Shown: positions 1 through 8,840 of the stretch, piece by piece
Layout: every line of letters starts with the position of its first letter
How positions within the stretch are numbered: position 1 is the first letter of the stretch
Assembly (NCBI RefSeq): GCF_947494125.1
Contig: NZ_CANLTU010000004.1
Coordinates: forward strand, 62,001 to 126,000
Reading direction: 5' to 3'
Origin: an uncultured Tenacibaculum sp.
Lineage (GTDB): Bacteria > Bacteroidota > Bacteroidia > Flavobacteriales > Flavobacteriaceae
DNA length: 64,000 nucleotides
Program-made: the position numbers and the translations under genes
Notes under the pieces: model-generated
What the model was told of the DNA's origin: nothing
Database searches by the model: none
Seen by the model: the letters and a program-made list of their open reading frames with translations, nothing else

Positions 1-193
1 CCTCAACGCCATCCATTTTTGGCATTTTAATATCACACAGTACTAAATCATAATCTTTATTCTTAATCATTTCAATTCCAGCCAAACCATCTTCAGCTTC
101 CTCTACTTCATATGCATCATTCTCTTCTGAAATGATCTTTTTTAAAACTCTACGGATTGCCGCTTCGTCCTCTATGATTAATATTTTTGACAT
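1..193 (-). CDS. Response regulator receiver domain, C-terminus outside window
   Basis: The visible 64 residues are the start of a CheY-like receiver domain, which accepts phosphate from a sensor kinase. Residues 4-10 are the hydrophobic first strand ending in the acidic pair E8-D9-E10, and DLVLCDIKMPKMDG places the phospho-acceptor at Asp54. The ATG lies at 191-193 on the minus strand. The gene runs off the left edge, so the output domain (NtrC-type AAA+/HTH or other) cannot be seen. Family assignment is firm; the pathway is unknown. Confidence 0.88.
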   Translation of the reverse strand, partial: MSKILIIEDEAAIRRVLKKIISEENDAYEVEEAEDGLAGIEMIKNKDYDLVLCDIKMPKMDGVE

Positions 194-244
194 TCTTTTC
201 TAAATTTATTTTTTAAAGATAAACAATAACCGCGCCAACACGAT

Positions 245-1069
245 TTACTCTCTTATAATATGAACATCTCTTTGTGGAAACGGTATTGTAATATTATGTT
301 CTCTAAACAACTGATCTATTTTAAATCTAATTTCACTTTGTGGTATTAATGCCTGAAAACTATCATTTAAGGTAAAAATTAACTTAAATTCTAGTGCACT
401 ATCTCCAAAGTTTTCGAAAACTACTAAAGGTGCTGGATATTGAAATACTTTTGGATGTTCATTCGCTGCTTTTAATAACAACTCTTTTACCAATTGTACA
501 TCGCTACCATACGCCACGCCAATTTCAACACTCTCCCGAGTAGTAGTTCCATTTTGAGTCCAATTATATAAACTATTCGATAAATATTTATGGTTTGGTA
601 TTACCAATACTTTATTATCTATAGTAACCGCTCTGGTGGTTCTAAGTTTTATTTCTTCTACACGACCTACTTTTCCGTCTATTTCAATAATGTCTCCTAC
701 ATGTACACTTTGATCTACGATAATGAAAATACCTGATATGATGTCTTGAAATAAAGTTTGCAATGCCAAACCAACACCTATCAATAAAGCTGCAGATGCA
801 GCAAATATTGCAGTTACATTAACACCTGAGGTATTTAATGTAGTTAGGAAAATTACTATATAAAGTAACCAACTTGCAAAAGAAAAAACAGTATCAAACT
901 TATTCTTATCTTCTTTTTGTAATCTCTTTTTTACAAACCTTTTAAAATACTTTAATAAAAACGATGCTAAAATTAATACTATGATAAGCACTAGAATCGA
1001 TTTTACGCTTATACCTATCTCTTTATTAAACTGAAAAGTATAGTTGAGTATTTTATTAAGTTCTTTCAC
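245..1069 (-). CDS. Small-conductance mechanosensitive channel, MscS family
   Basis: A 274-residue MscS-type channel that would release solutes on hypo-osmotic shock in the inner membrane. The protein has an N-terminal membrane helix (about residues 20-42), a second at 65-85 and the Gly/Ala-rich pore helix around 85-112 (AASAALLIGVGLALQ), followed by the beta domain with VHVGDIIEIDGKVGRVEEI and the C-terminal alpha/beta vestibule. Length and architecture match the minimal MscS core. The start used is GTG at 1067-1069; no in-frame ATG lies near it. It faces the same way as the neighbouring genes but is separated by a terminator from the ABC genes. Confidence 0.9.
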   Translation of the reverse strand: MKELNKILNYTFQFNKEIGISVKSILVLIIVLILASFLLKYFKRFVKKRLQKEDKNKFDTVFSFASWLLYIVIFLTTLNTSGVNVTAIFAASAALLIGVGLALQTLFQDIISGIFIIVDQSVHVGDIIEIDGKVGRVEEIKLRTTRAVTIDNKVLVIPNHKYLSNSLYNWTQNGTTTRESVEIGVAYGSDVQLVKELLLKAANEHPKVFQYPAPLVVFENFGDSALEFKLIFTLNDSFQALIPQSEIRFKIDQLFREHNITIPFPQRDVHIIRE

Positions 1070-1104
1070 AAAAATAGATTTGTAGTAAATATATAATATT
1101 AGTT

Positions 1105-1138
1105 AAAAAAAGCAGCTATCTTTTTATGATAACTGCTT
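1105..1138 (-). terminator. Intrinsic terminator of the ABC operon
   Basis: An imperfect hairpin (AGCAG..TATC pairing with GATA..CTGCT, 1111-1137) is followed on the minus strand by a run of seven T residues. It lies just after the stop codon of the ABC permease gene at 1154. Confidence 0.7.
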
Positions 1139-1153
1139 TCTAAAACTTTGTTT

Positions 1154-2479
1154 TTATCCGTTATATCGAATCCACTTCCAAAGGTCTTTATACGATGGTT
1201 TCTTACCATACATTAAAATACCTACTCTATAAATTTTGGCTGCTAACCATACCATAAACATAAAACTAACTAATAATAATAGCATAGATAGTACGATTTC
1301 ATACCATGAAACACCAAAAGGAATACGCATTAGCATAACTATTGGTGAAGTAAATGGTAAATAAGAAAATATAACTGATATTGGTCCATGTGGGTCATTA
1401 ATTACAGTAAAGAAACCAACATAAACACCTAACATTAATGGTAACATTATTGGCATCATAAACTGCTGCGTATCTGTCTCATTATCAACGGCTGCCCCTA
1501 CTGCTGCAAATAGAGAACTATATAACATATACCCTCCTAAGAAATAGAAAATAAATAAACAGAACATTTTAAACAATGGTAAATTTAACAGCTCTGTAAT
1601 TATTTGTTCTAATTTTCCTGCTTTGGCTACTTCTTTCATTGCTTCCATTTGTTCTGCAGGAACTCTAGATGCTTGCATTTCTGCCATATCTATTCCCAAT
1701 AGAGAAGAAGCAACTATACTTATAATAAACATAATAACTCCCCAAATAAAGAATTGTAGTAAACCTGCAGATGCATTTCCTATAATTTTACCTAGCATTA
1801 ATTGAAATGGTTTTACCGACGATACAATTACCTCAATAATTCTACTCGTTTTTTCTTCAATTACACTACGCATTACAGAAGTTCCGTAAATTAAAACAAA
1901 CATGAATAACAAATATCCTGCTGCTCCACCTGCTATAATACTTGCAACATTCTTTGCCTTAGAGGATTCTTCTCCAGAAAAATTGAACATCTTAATATCT
2001 GCACTAATTCTCGATGCTTTTATTTGCACTAAATCAATACCAAAATTGTTTAGTTTTTCATTTCTAAGTCTTGACTCTATTTTACTCTCTAAACCATTCA
2101 TTACATTCATACCTGGAGAATCTTCAGAATAAAATTCAATCGAGTTCGCTAAAATCTCTAAACTATCTTGTTTAGGAATATATAATGCTCCGTAATAATC
2201 TCCCTCTTCTACTTTCTTTTTAGAGTCAGTAATACCTAATGAAGTAAAATCTTCGTATTTTACAGTTTCAGAATCTTTAAATACATCTTTAAATAATAAA
2301 CCTGATTCATCTACATAAACTATTTTTTTAACTTTTTCATCGTTTTTTTTCATTAAGAAAAAAACTAAAGCACCCATACCTACCATTAATAAAGGGCTTA
2401 AAAAAGTCATCATTAAAAATGATTTATTTCTAACCTTAGCAATAAACTCGCGTTCTATAATTAACTTTAATCTACTCAT
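1154..2479 (-). CDS. ABC transporter permease, ABC-2/NatB type
   Basis: A 441-residue ABC-2 type permease. One membrane helix at about residues 20-43 is followed by a large extracytoplasmic segment (about 45-175), then five or six helices to the C-terminus (about 178-430). This is the NatB/YhaP layout used for export of sodium or small drugs. The phrase SVIEEKTSRIIEVIVSSVKP at about 206-225 is the conserved cytoplasmic loop of this family and probably contacts the ATPase. It starts three bases after the ATPase stop codon, so the two are one transcription unit. Substrate is not readable from sequence. Confidence 0.88.
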   Translation of the reverse strand: MSRLKLIIEREFIAKVRNKSFLMMTFLSPLLMVGMGALVFFLMKKNDEKVKKIVYVDESGLLFKDVFKDSETVKYEDFTSLGITDSKKKVEEGDYYGALYIPKQDSLEILANSIEFYSEDSPGMNVMNGLESKIESRLRNEKLNNFGIDLVQIKASRISADIKMFNFSGEESSKAKNVASIIAGGAAGYLLFMFVLIYGTSVMRSVIEEKTSRIIEVIVSSVKPFQLMLGKIIGNASAGLLQFFIWGVIMFIISIVASSLLGIDMAEMQASRVPAEQMEAMKEVAKAGKLEQIITELLNLPLFKMFCLFIFYFLGGYMLYSSLFAAVGAAVDNETDTQQFMMPIMLPLMLGVYVGFFTVINDPHGPISVIFSYLPFTSPIVMLMRIPFGVSWYEIVLSMLLLLVSFMFMVWLAAKIYRVGILMYGKKPSYKDLWKWIRYNG

Positions 2480-2482
2480 AGC

Positions 2483-3412
2483 TTAACTGTTTTTATTTAC
2501 CGCCTTAATAAAAATATCGTTGGCACTTGGTATTAATTCTACAAAATGTTGTACTTGTCCTTGTGTTGTTAAAAATGATAGTAAATCGTTTGCCGAATTC
2601 CCTTCAGTTAACTTTACATTTAATTTTAATCCATCGTTTAATAATCTGAAATCGGCAGGCAAAACTTTAAAATTCTGTTTTAATTTTGCTTCTACTTCTT
2701 TTCCATTAGAAGTATTTAATCCTACCTGAAAAGTGTTCGTTCTAAATTCTCTTTTTATATCATCTAATTTACCGTCTAATATTTTATTTGATTTATCAAT
2801 TAAAGCAATATAGTCGCACATCTCTTCAACACTTTCCATACGGTGTGTTGAAAAAATAATAGTTGCTCCTTCATCTCGTAATTGTAAAATCTCCTTAGCT
2901 ATTAACTGTGCATTAATTGGATCGAATCCAGAAAAAGGCTCATCAAAAATCAATAATTTAGGTTGATGTAAAACAGTTACAATAAACTGTACTTTTTGAG
3001 CCATTCCTTTAGAAAGCTCTTCTATTTTCTTACCCCACCAAGCTCCAATATCAAATTTATCAAACCAATATTTTAATCTTTTTTTCGCTTCAGATTTACT
3101 TAACCCCTTTAATTGCGCTAAATACAGAGCTTGTTCACCAACTTTCATACTTTTATACAAACCTCTTTCCTCTGGTAAGTACCCAATATGCTCTATGTGG
3201 TTTGGTGCTAGTTTTTCACCATCTAGAATAATGCCTCCACTATCGGGCATTGTTATTTGATTAATAATTCTAATCAAAGATGTTTTTCCTGCTCCATTGG
3301 GTCCTAAAAGACCAAATACACTTCCTTTAGGTATGTGCATAGACACATCATTTAATGCAGTATAATCGCCATAGCGTTTTACTACATTATTAATTTCTAA
3401 TAAATTATCCAT
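2483..3412 (-). CDS. ABC transporter ATP-binding protein, NatA type
   Basis: A 309-residue ABC ATPase. Walker A is GPNGAGKTS near residue 38, the signature is LSKGMAQKVQF near 138, and Walker B is LLIFDEPFSGFDP near 158, with the H-loop STHRMES near 190. A C-terminal 90-residue extension (about 215-305) is the DUF4162-like tail common in NatA-type ATPases. It is the first gene of a two-gene operon with the permease at 1154-2479. Substrate unknown. Confidence 0.93.
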   Translation of the reverse strand: MDNLLEINNVVKRYGDYTALNDVSMHIPKGSVFGLLGPNGAGKTSLIRIINQITMPDSGGIILDGEKLAPNHIEHIGYLPEERGLYKSMKVGEQALYLAQLKGLSKSEAKKRLKYWFDKFDIGAWWGKKIEELSKGMAQKVQFIVTVLHQPKLLIFDEPFSGFDPINAQLIAKEILQLRDEGATIIFSTHRMESVEEMCDYIALIDKSNKILDGKLDDIKREFRTNTFQVGLNTSNGKEVEAKLKQNFKVLPADFRLLNDGLKLNVKLTEGNSANDLLSFLTTQGQVQHFVELIPSANDIFIKAVNKNS

Positions 3413-3458
3413 AGATTTTAAAGTTGATTAATTGCTGTTTGTCAAAGAACAGCTATGA

Positions 3459-3466
3459 CAAACTTA
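3459..3466 (-). promoter_or_regulatory. Bacteroidota -7 box of the ABC operon, inside an inverted repeat
   Basis: Minus-strand TAAGTTTG fits the TAnnTTTG -7 element about 45 bases upstream of the ATPase ATG. It overlaps one arm of an 8-bp inverted repeat, GTTTGTCA (3437-3444) and TGACAAAC (3456-3463), which could be an operator. The promoter assignment rests on consensus only. Confidence 0.5.
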
Positions 3467-3540
3467 CATATTTTATATAGATTAGTATATTTCTTTCCTA
3501 TTTTGTTACACTCCTTATTCTTTTTTTAAATAAGACAATT

Positions 3541-4614
3541 CTAATTTGTTATTTTTCTAATTAGCCATTCTAATGGACCTTGCTTTTTACTCTTACTCCA
3601 TACATATGCAAATACGATGCAAGAAATACTAAATAACAAAGCATAAATAAAAGAAAACGTAATTGAATATTTTCCCATTTTTTCTGGTGCAAAAACCGCA
3701 ATAATTCCAATACCTATAACTACATGAGCTACATAGAAGGATAATGCTAACTGACCTGTTTTTTTTAGAACTTGTATTATAAAATGATTTTTAAATTTAT
3801 AGGAAATCAAAATGCATATTGAAATAATACCTATAGCAAAACTACTCCCAGAAATCATATAAATTGGCAAAGGCGGCATAGGACTCATTCCTAAAACTAA
3901 ATTCAACTCCTCCTTTATTTCTGTATTTCCTTCTGAAAAAATATAAAGTAACATTTTTGATACTAACCATGTTATTACAAAAATTGACATACTTATTTTA
4001 ATAGACTTCCTAACAAAAGTTTCATCTGTTAAATTCTGTTTCCCAAACCAAAGACCAATAAGCATAAAAGCTGTCCAAGGAATAACTGGGTGAAAACCAT
4101 TATAAAATAGATTTCGAACGAATCCAGGGACGGTCCAAAAATTATGATACTCAAATGTTTTAAAATCCCATCCAATATCGTAATCAAAGAATAGCATAAG
4201 AATTGGATATAAAAGAATAATAGCACCAGCCGCAAATAATATTTTGCGTTTGCTCGTTGTTAAAAAAAGCACAGTTATTAACATATATATGCCATAAAAA
4301 TGTAAAATATCTGCAATCCAAATAGGAAGATATAATAAACCGATTACAAAAAGTAAAATAGCTCTTTTTAATATTTTCTTTTTAACGTTCTTTAATTTTA
4401 GCTTGTCTCCTTTTATAATACTCGAATTGGACATAAAAGCCAAACCAATTCCTGCTAACACTACAAAAGTTGCAGCAGCTTTACCTTCAAACAAACCTGT
4501 AAAATATTTTAAAGCTTCATTTCCATTATTTCCAAAGGCTACTTTAAAATTAACTATTATCATACCTATTATAGCAAAAGCTCTTGCTACATCAATACCT
4601 ATTATACGATTCAC
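3541..4614 (-). CDS. DUF418/YeiB-like multi-pass membrane protein
   Basis: A 357-residue integral membrane protein with about ten hydrophobic segments. The N-terminal RIIGIDVARAFAIIGMIIVN and the C-terminal GPLEWLIRKIT match the ends of the YeiB/DUF418 family, whose relatives include membrane acyltransferases. Its biochemical role is not established. It is transcribed away from the marR-fad operon, and the intergenic region at 4615-4751 holds the paired palindromes, so the MarR protein may also affect this gene. The ATG at 4612-4614 is the start used. Confidence 0.75.
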   Translation of the reverse strand: MNRIIGIDVARAFAIIGMIIVNFKVAFGNNGNEALKYFTGLFEGKAAATFVVLAGIGLAFMSNSSIIKGDKLKLKNVKKKILKRAILLFVIGLLYLPIWIADILHFYGIYMLITVLFLTTSKRKILFAAGAIILLYPILMLFFDYDIGWDFKTFEYHNFWTVPGFVRNLFYNGFHPVIPWTAFMLIGLWFGKQNLTDETFVRKSIKISMSIFVITWLVSKMLLYIFSEGNTEIKEELNLVLGMSPMPPLPIYMISGSSFAIGIISICILISYKFKNHFIIQVLKKTGQLALSFYVAHVVIGIGIIAVFAPEKMGKYSITFSFIYALLFSISCIVFAYVWSKSKKQGPLEWLIRKITN

Positions 4615-4685
4615 CCCCTCTTATTTAACTTACTAATTAGTAAACAACTATCCTTCTTTGTTACATTATTTTTAATTTAATTTAC

Positions 4686-4726
4686 TATGCATGCATAACT
4701 TTTTTACAAAATACTATGCATGCATA
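4686..4726. promoter_or_regulatory. Twin 12-bp palindromes, probable MarR operator
   Basis: Two perfect copies of the palindrome TATGCATGCATA lie at 4686-4697 and 4715-4726, inside identical 15-base direct repeats, 29 bases apart centre to centre. The downstream copy occupies the -15 to -30 region relative to the -7 box at 4738. Position and symmetry fit autorepression by the dimeric MarR protein encoded next. Confidence 0.7.
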
Positions 4727-4737
4727 ATAAATTTTTA

Positions 4738-4745
4738 TATCTTTG
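4738..4745 (+). promoter_or_regulatory. -7 promoter box of the marR-fad operon
   Basis: TATCTTTG matches TAnnTTTG. A start site about six bases downstream would fall at or immediately before the ATG at 4752, giving a leaderless or nearly leaderless marR transcript. Confidence 0.55.
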
Positions 4746-4751
4746 ACAACG

Positions 4752-5210
4752 ATGGATAAAAATAAATCAATAGATCACCAATTAAGAGCTACTTGGCAAG
4801 CTGTTGCAAAACTGTACAATGAACAGGCAGCAAAGCATGATAGCACTATGGCAACTGCTTTTGTTTTATTGAACATAGATTTTGAAAACGGTACACCTTC
4901 AACAGCATTGGGTCCATTAATGGGTATGGAGCCAACAAGTCTTTCGCGTTTATTAAAAACAATGGAAGACAAAGGAGTTATTTGTAGAGAGAAAAATCCG
5001 AATGATGGTAGAAGTGTTATTATTAAGTTAACCGATTATGGTAAAGAAATGCGTGAAGTATCAAAAGGCCATGTTTATCAATTTAACAATAAAGTAAGAG
5101 AATATATTACTGAAGAAGAATTAGAAACCTTCTTTAAAGTAACAACAACAATAAACAAACTTATTACAGACAAGTTGGTATATGATGATATCGACAAAAA
5201 AGCTGTATAA
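4752..5210 (+). CDS. MarR family regulator of the fad operon
   Basis: A 152-residue winged-helix regulator. LGPLMGMEPTSLSRLLKTME (about residues 57-76) is the recognition region, followed by the wing EKNPNDGRSVIIKLT. MarR proteins bind palindromes as dimers and are released by small ligands; in this context an acyl-CoA is a reasonable inference. An upstream in-frame TTG at 4743 lies inside the -7 box, so the ATG at 4752 is preferred. Fourteen bases separate it from fadN, so the regulator is first in the operon it probably controls. Confidence 0.88.
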   Translation: MDKNKSIDHQLRATWQAVAKLYNEQAAKHDSTMATAFVLLNIDFENGTPSTALGPLMGMEPTSLSRLLKTMEDKGVICREKNPNDGRSVIIKLTDYGKEMREVSKGHVYQFNNKVREYITEEELETFFKVTTTINKLITDKLVYDDIDKKAV

Positions 5211-5224
5211 AAACAAACCAACAA

Positions 5225-7630
5225 ATGACAAGAAGAATTAAAAAAGTAGCAATTATCGGTTCTGGAATTATGGGAAGTGGTATTGCATGTCATTTTGCAA
5301 ACATTGGCGTTGAAGTCTTATTATTAGACATTGTTCCAAGAGAACTTAACGACAAAGAAAAAGCAAAAGGATTAACGTTAGAAGACAAAGCTGTTCGTAA
5401 TCGTTTGGTTAATGATGCGTTAACTGCTTCTTTAAAATCGAAACCTTCTCCTATTTACAAAAAGGAATTTGCAAGTAGAATTACTACTGGTAATTTAGAA
5501 GATGATATTGCAAAGGTTGCTGATGTAGATTGGATCATGGAAGTTGTTGTAGAGCGATTAGATATTAAAAAAATCGTTTTTGAAAAATTAGAAAAGTACC
5601 GTACACCGGGGACTATTATTTCATCTAACACTTCTGGAATTCCTATTCAATTTATGAATGAAGGTAGAAGTGAAGATTTCCAAAAGCATTTTGCGGTTAC
5701 TCACTTTTTTAACCCTCCACGTTATTTAAAATTATTTGAAGTTGTTCCAGGACCAAACTGTAAGCAAGAAGTAACTGACTTCTTAATGGATTACGGTTCT
5801 AAGTTCTTAGGAAAAACTTCAGTATTAGCTAAAGATACTCCAGCTTTTATTGGAAATAGAATTGGAATCTTCGGAATTCAATCATTATTTCACCAAGTAA
5901 AAGAATTAGGATTAACTATTGAAGAAGTTGATAAATTAACAGGTCCAGTAATTGGACGTCCAAAGTCAGCTACTTTTAGAACTGTTGATGTTGTAGGTTT
6001 AGATACTTTAGTACACGTTGCTAATGGTATTTACGAAAACTGTCCTAACGACGAAGCTCACGATTTATTCAAATTACCAGATTTCATCACAACAATGATG
6101 GAAAACAAATGGTTAGGTAGTAAAACAAAACAAGGATTCTACAAAAAATCAGTAAACGCTGAAGGAAAGAAAGAAATCTTATCGTTAGATTTAGATACGA
6201 TGGAATATCGTACTAAAAAACGTGCTAAGTTTGCTACCTTAGAATTAACAAAGACTATTGACAAACCAATTGATCGTTTTAAAGTATTAGTTGGTGGAAA
6301 AGATAAAGCGGGAGAATTCTACCGTAAAAACTTCGCAGCAATGTTTGCGTATGTTCAAAATAGAATTCCAGAAATTTCAGACGATTTATACAAAATTGAC
6401 GATGCCATGAAAGCTGGTTTCGGATGGGAAAATGGACCTTTCGAAATTTGGGATGCTGTAGGTGTAGAAAAAGGTATTGAATTAATGAAAGCTGAAGGAA
6501 AAAAACCAGCTGCTTGGGTTACAGAAATGTTAGCAAAAGGATCTACATCTTTCTATACAGTTAAAAACGGAGCAACATATTATTATGATGTTCAAGACAA
6601 AGCTCAAACTAAAAAGCCAGGTCAAGATTCATTTATCATCTTAGATAATATTCGTAAAACTACTGAGGTATTTAAAAACTCAGGAGTTGTTATTGAAGAT
6701 TTAGGTGATGGAATCTTAAACTGTGAGTTCCAATCTAAAATGAACACTATTGGTGGAGACGTTTTAGCAGGATTAAATAAAGCAGTTGATTTAGCTGAAA
6801 AAGATTTCCAAGGATTAGTAATTGGTAACCAAGGGGCAAACTTCTCGGTTGGTGCTAATATCGGAATGATTTTTATGATGGCTGTAGAGCAAGAGTATGA
6901 TGAATTAAATATGGCTATCAAGTATTTCCAAGATACCATGATGCGTATGCGTTATTCTGCAATTCCTACAATTGCTGCTCCTCATGGAATGGCGTTAGGT
7001 GGTGGATGTGAATTATCATTACACTCAGATAAAGTGGTTGCTGCTGCTGAAACCTATATGGGATTAGTAGAATTTGGAGTTGGAGTGATCCCTGGTGGAG
7101 GTGGTTCTAAAGAAATGGCATTACGTGCATCTGACACTTTCCGTACAGGAGATGTTCAATTAAATGTATTGCAAGAATACTTCTTAACTATTGGTATGGC
7201 TAAAGTTGGTACTTCAGCTTATGAAGCTTTCGACTTAGGATTATTAGAAAAAGGTAAAGACGTAGTTGTTGTAAACAGAGAACGTCAAATTGCAGAAGCA
7301 AAGAAACATGCTGTATTACTAGCTGAAGCTGGTTATACACAACCTGCTGCTCGTAAAGATGTATTAGTTCTTGGTAAACAAGCATTAGGTGCATTTATGG
7401 TAGCAACCGATTCTATGCACGCAAGTAGATTTATTTCTGAACACGATCAGAAAATTGCAAACAAATTAGCCTACGTAATGGCTGGTGGAGATTTATCAGA
7501 ACCAACAAAAGTTTCTGAACAGTATTTATTAAACCTTGAACGTGAAGCATTCTTAAGCTTAGCTACAGAACGTAAAACGTTAGAGCGTATTCAGCACATG
7601 TTAAAAACTGGTAAACCATTAAGAAACTAA
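5225..7630 (+). CDS. fadN: 3-hydroxyacyl-CoA dehydrogenase / enoyl-CoA hydratase
   Basis: An 801-residue bifunctional beta-oxidation enzyme. The N-terminal half is the NAD-dependent 3-hydroxyacyl-CoA dehydrogenase, with GSGIMGSGIA at residues 12-21 as the dinucleotide loop and VTHFFNPPRYLKLFEV carrying the catalytic His. The helical C-terminal HAD domain follows at about 200-420. The enoyl-CoA hydratase (crotonase) domain lies at about 490-690, with GGGCEL and GLVEFGVGVIPGGGG giving the two catalytic Glu positions and the oxyanion region. Dehydrogenase-first order and length match FadN of the Bacillus fadNAE operon rather than E. coli FadB. It hydrates enoyl-CoA and oxidises 3-hydroxyacyl-CoA in the cytoplasm. 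Confidence 0.95.
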   Translation: MTRRIKKVAIIGSGIMGSGIACHFANIGVEVLLLDIVPRELNDKEKAKGLTLEDKAVRNRLVNDALTASLKSKPSPIYKKEFASRITTGNLEDDIAKVADVDWIMEVVVERLDIKKIVFEKLEKYRTPGTIISSNTSGIPIQFMNEGRSEDFQKHFAVTHFFNPPRYLKLFEVVPGPNCKQEVTDFLMDYGSKFLGKTSVLAKDTPAFIGNRIGIFGIQSLFHQVKELGLTIEEVDKLTGPVIGRPKSATFRTVDVVGLDTLVHVANGIYENCPNDEAHDLFKLPDFITTMMENKWLGSKTKQGFYKKSVNAEGKKEILSLDLDTMEYRTKKRAKFATLELTKTIDKPIDRFKVLVGGKDKAGEFYRKNFAAMFAYVQNRIPEISDDLYKIDDAMKAGFGWENGPFEIWDAVGVEKGIELMKAEGKKPAAWVTEMLAKGSTSFYTVKNGATYYYDVQDKAQTKKPGQDSFIILDNIRKTTEVFKNSGVVIEDLGDGILNCEFQSKMNTIGGDVLAGLNKAVDLAEKDFQGLVIGNQGANFSVGANIGMIFMMAVEQEYDELNMAIKYFQDTMMRMRYSAIPTIAAPHGMALGGGCELSLHSDKVVAAAETYMGLVEFGVGVIPGGGGSKEMALRASDTFRTGDVQLNVLQEYFLTIGMAKVGTSAYEAFDLGLLEKGKDVVVVNRERQIAEAKKHAVLLAEAGYTQPAARKDVLVLGKQALGAFMVATDSMHASRFISEHDQKIANKLAYVMAGGDLSEPTKVSEQYLLNLEREAFLSLATERKTLERIQHMLKTGKPLRN

Positions 7631-7633
7631 AAG

Positions 7634-8824
7634 ATGAAAACAGCATATATAGTAAAAGGATATAGAACTGCCGTAGCAAAGTCTAAAAGAGGTGCGTTCA
7701 GATTTAAAAGAGCTGATGAGTTAGCTGCTGAAACTATCGCATACATGATGGAGCAGTTACCTGAGTTCGATAAAAGTCGTATTGACGATGTAATCGTTGG
7801 TAACGCAATGCCAGAAGGATCACAAGGATTAAATATGGCACGTTTAATCTCTTTGATGGGATTAAAAACAGAAGATGTACCTGGTGTAACTGTAAATCGT
7901 TTTTGTTCTTCAGGAATAGAAACTTTAAGTATGGCAGTTGCTAAAATTCAATCAGGAATGGCTGAATGTATTATTGCAGGTGGGGCTGAAAGTATGAGTT
8001 CTGTGCCAATGACAGGTTTTAAACCAGAATTAAACTATGATACAGTTGCTGCAGGTCATGCAGATTATTACTGGGGAATGGGAAATACAGCTGAAGAAGT
8101 AGCTCAGAAGTATAACATTTCTCGTGAAGATCAAGATGAATTTGCTTTACAATCTCATTTAAAAGCGTTAAAAGCACAAGAGGAAAATCGTTTTCAAGAT
8201 CAAATAGTACCAATTAAAGTTGAAGAAACTTATGTGGATGCTAAAGGAAAACGTGCAACAAGAGAATATACAGTAACAAAAGATGAAGGACCTCGTAAAG
8301 GATCTAACATTGCTGGATTACAACGTTTAAAACCAGTATTTGCTGCAGGTGGTAGTGTTACTGCTGGTAACTCATCTCAAACAAGTGATGGTGCTGCATT
8401 TTTAATGGTAATGAGCGAAGACATGGTTAAAGAATTAAACATTAAACCAATCGCTCGTATGGTAAGTTATGCTGCCGCTGGTGTTCCTCCTAGAATTATG
8501 GGAATCGGACCTGTAGCTGCTATTCCTAAAGCATTAAAACAAGCAGGATTAAAACAAGAAGATATTAGCTTAATTGAATTGAATGAAGCATTTGCTTCTC
8601 AATCATTAGCTGTAATTAGAGAATTAGGATTAGATGCAGATATCATTAACGTAAATGGTGGAGCAATTGCATTAGGACACCCATTAGGTTGTACTGGAGC
8701 TAAATTATCGGTTCAGTTATTCGACGAAATGCGTAAGCGTAATATGCAAGGAAAATACGGTATGGTAACTATGTGTGTAGGTACAGGTCAAGGTGCTGCA
8801 GGTATTTTCGAATTCTTAAACTAA
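7634..8824 (+). CDS. fadA: Acetyl-CoA acyltransferase (3-ketoacyl-CoA thiolase)
   Basis: A 396-residue thiolase that cleaves 3-ketoacyl-CoA with CoA, the last step of each beta-oxidation round. The nucleophile lies in [10 protein letters not shown] (about Cys92), the catalytic His in [12 protein letters not shown] (about 348) and the second Cys in [12 protein letters not shown] near the C-terminus. NEAFASQS is the conserved loop between them. It starts three bases after fadN, so the genes are translationally close, and length is normal for the family. Confidence 0.96.
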   Translation: MKTAYIVKGYRTAVAKSKRGAFRFKRADELAAETIAYMMEQLPEFDKSRIDDVIVGNAMPEGSQGLNMARLISLMGLKTEDVPGVTVNRFCSSGIETLSMAVAKIQSGMAECIIAGGAESMSSVPMTGFKPELNYDTVAAGHADYYWGMGNTAEEVAQKYNISREDQDEFALQSHLKALKAQEENRFQDQIVPIKVEETYVDAKGKRATREYTVTKDEGPRKGSNIAGLQRLKPVFAAGGSVTAGNSSQTSDGAAFLMVMSEDMVKELNIKPIARMVSYAAAGVPPRIMGIGPVAAIPKALKQAGLKQEDISLIELNEAFASQSLAVIRELGLDADIINVNGGAIALGHPLGCTGAKLSVQLFDEMRKRNMQGKYGMVTMCVGTGQGAAGIFEFLN

Positions 8825-8840
8825 CAAAAAAATAACAAAA

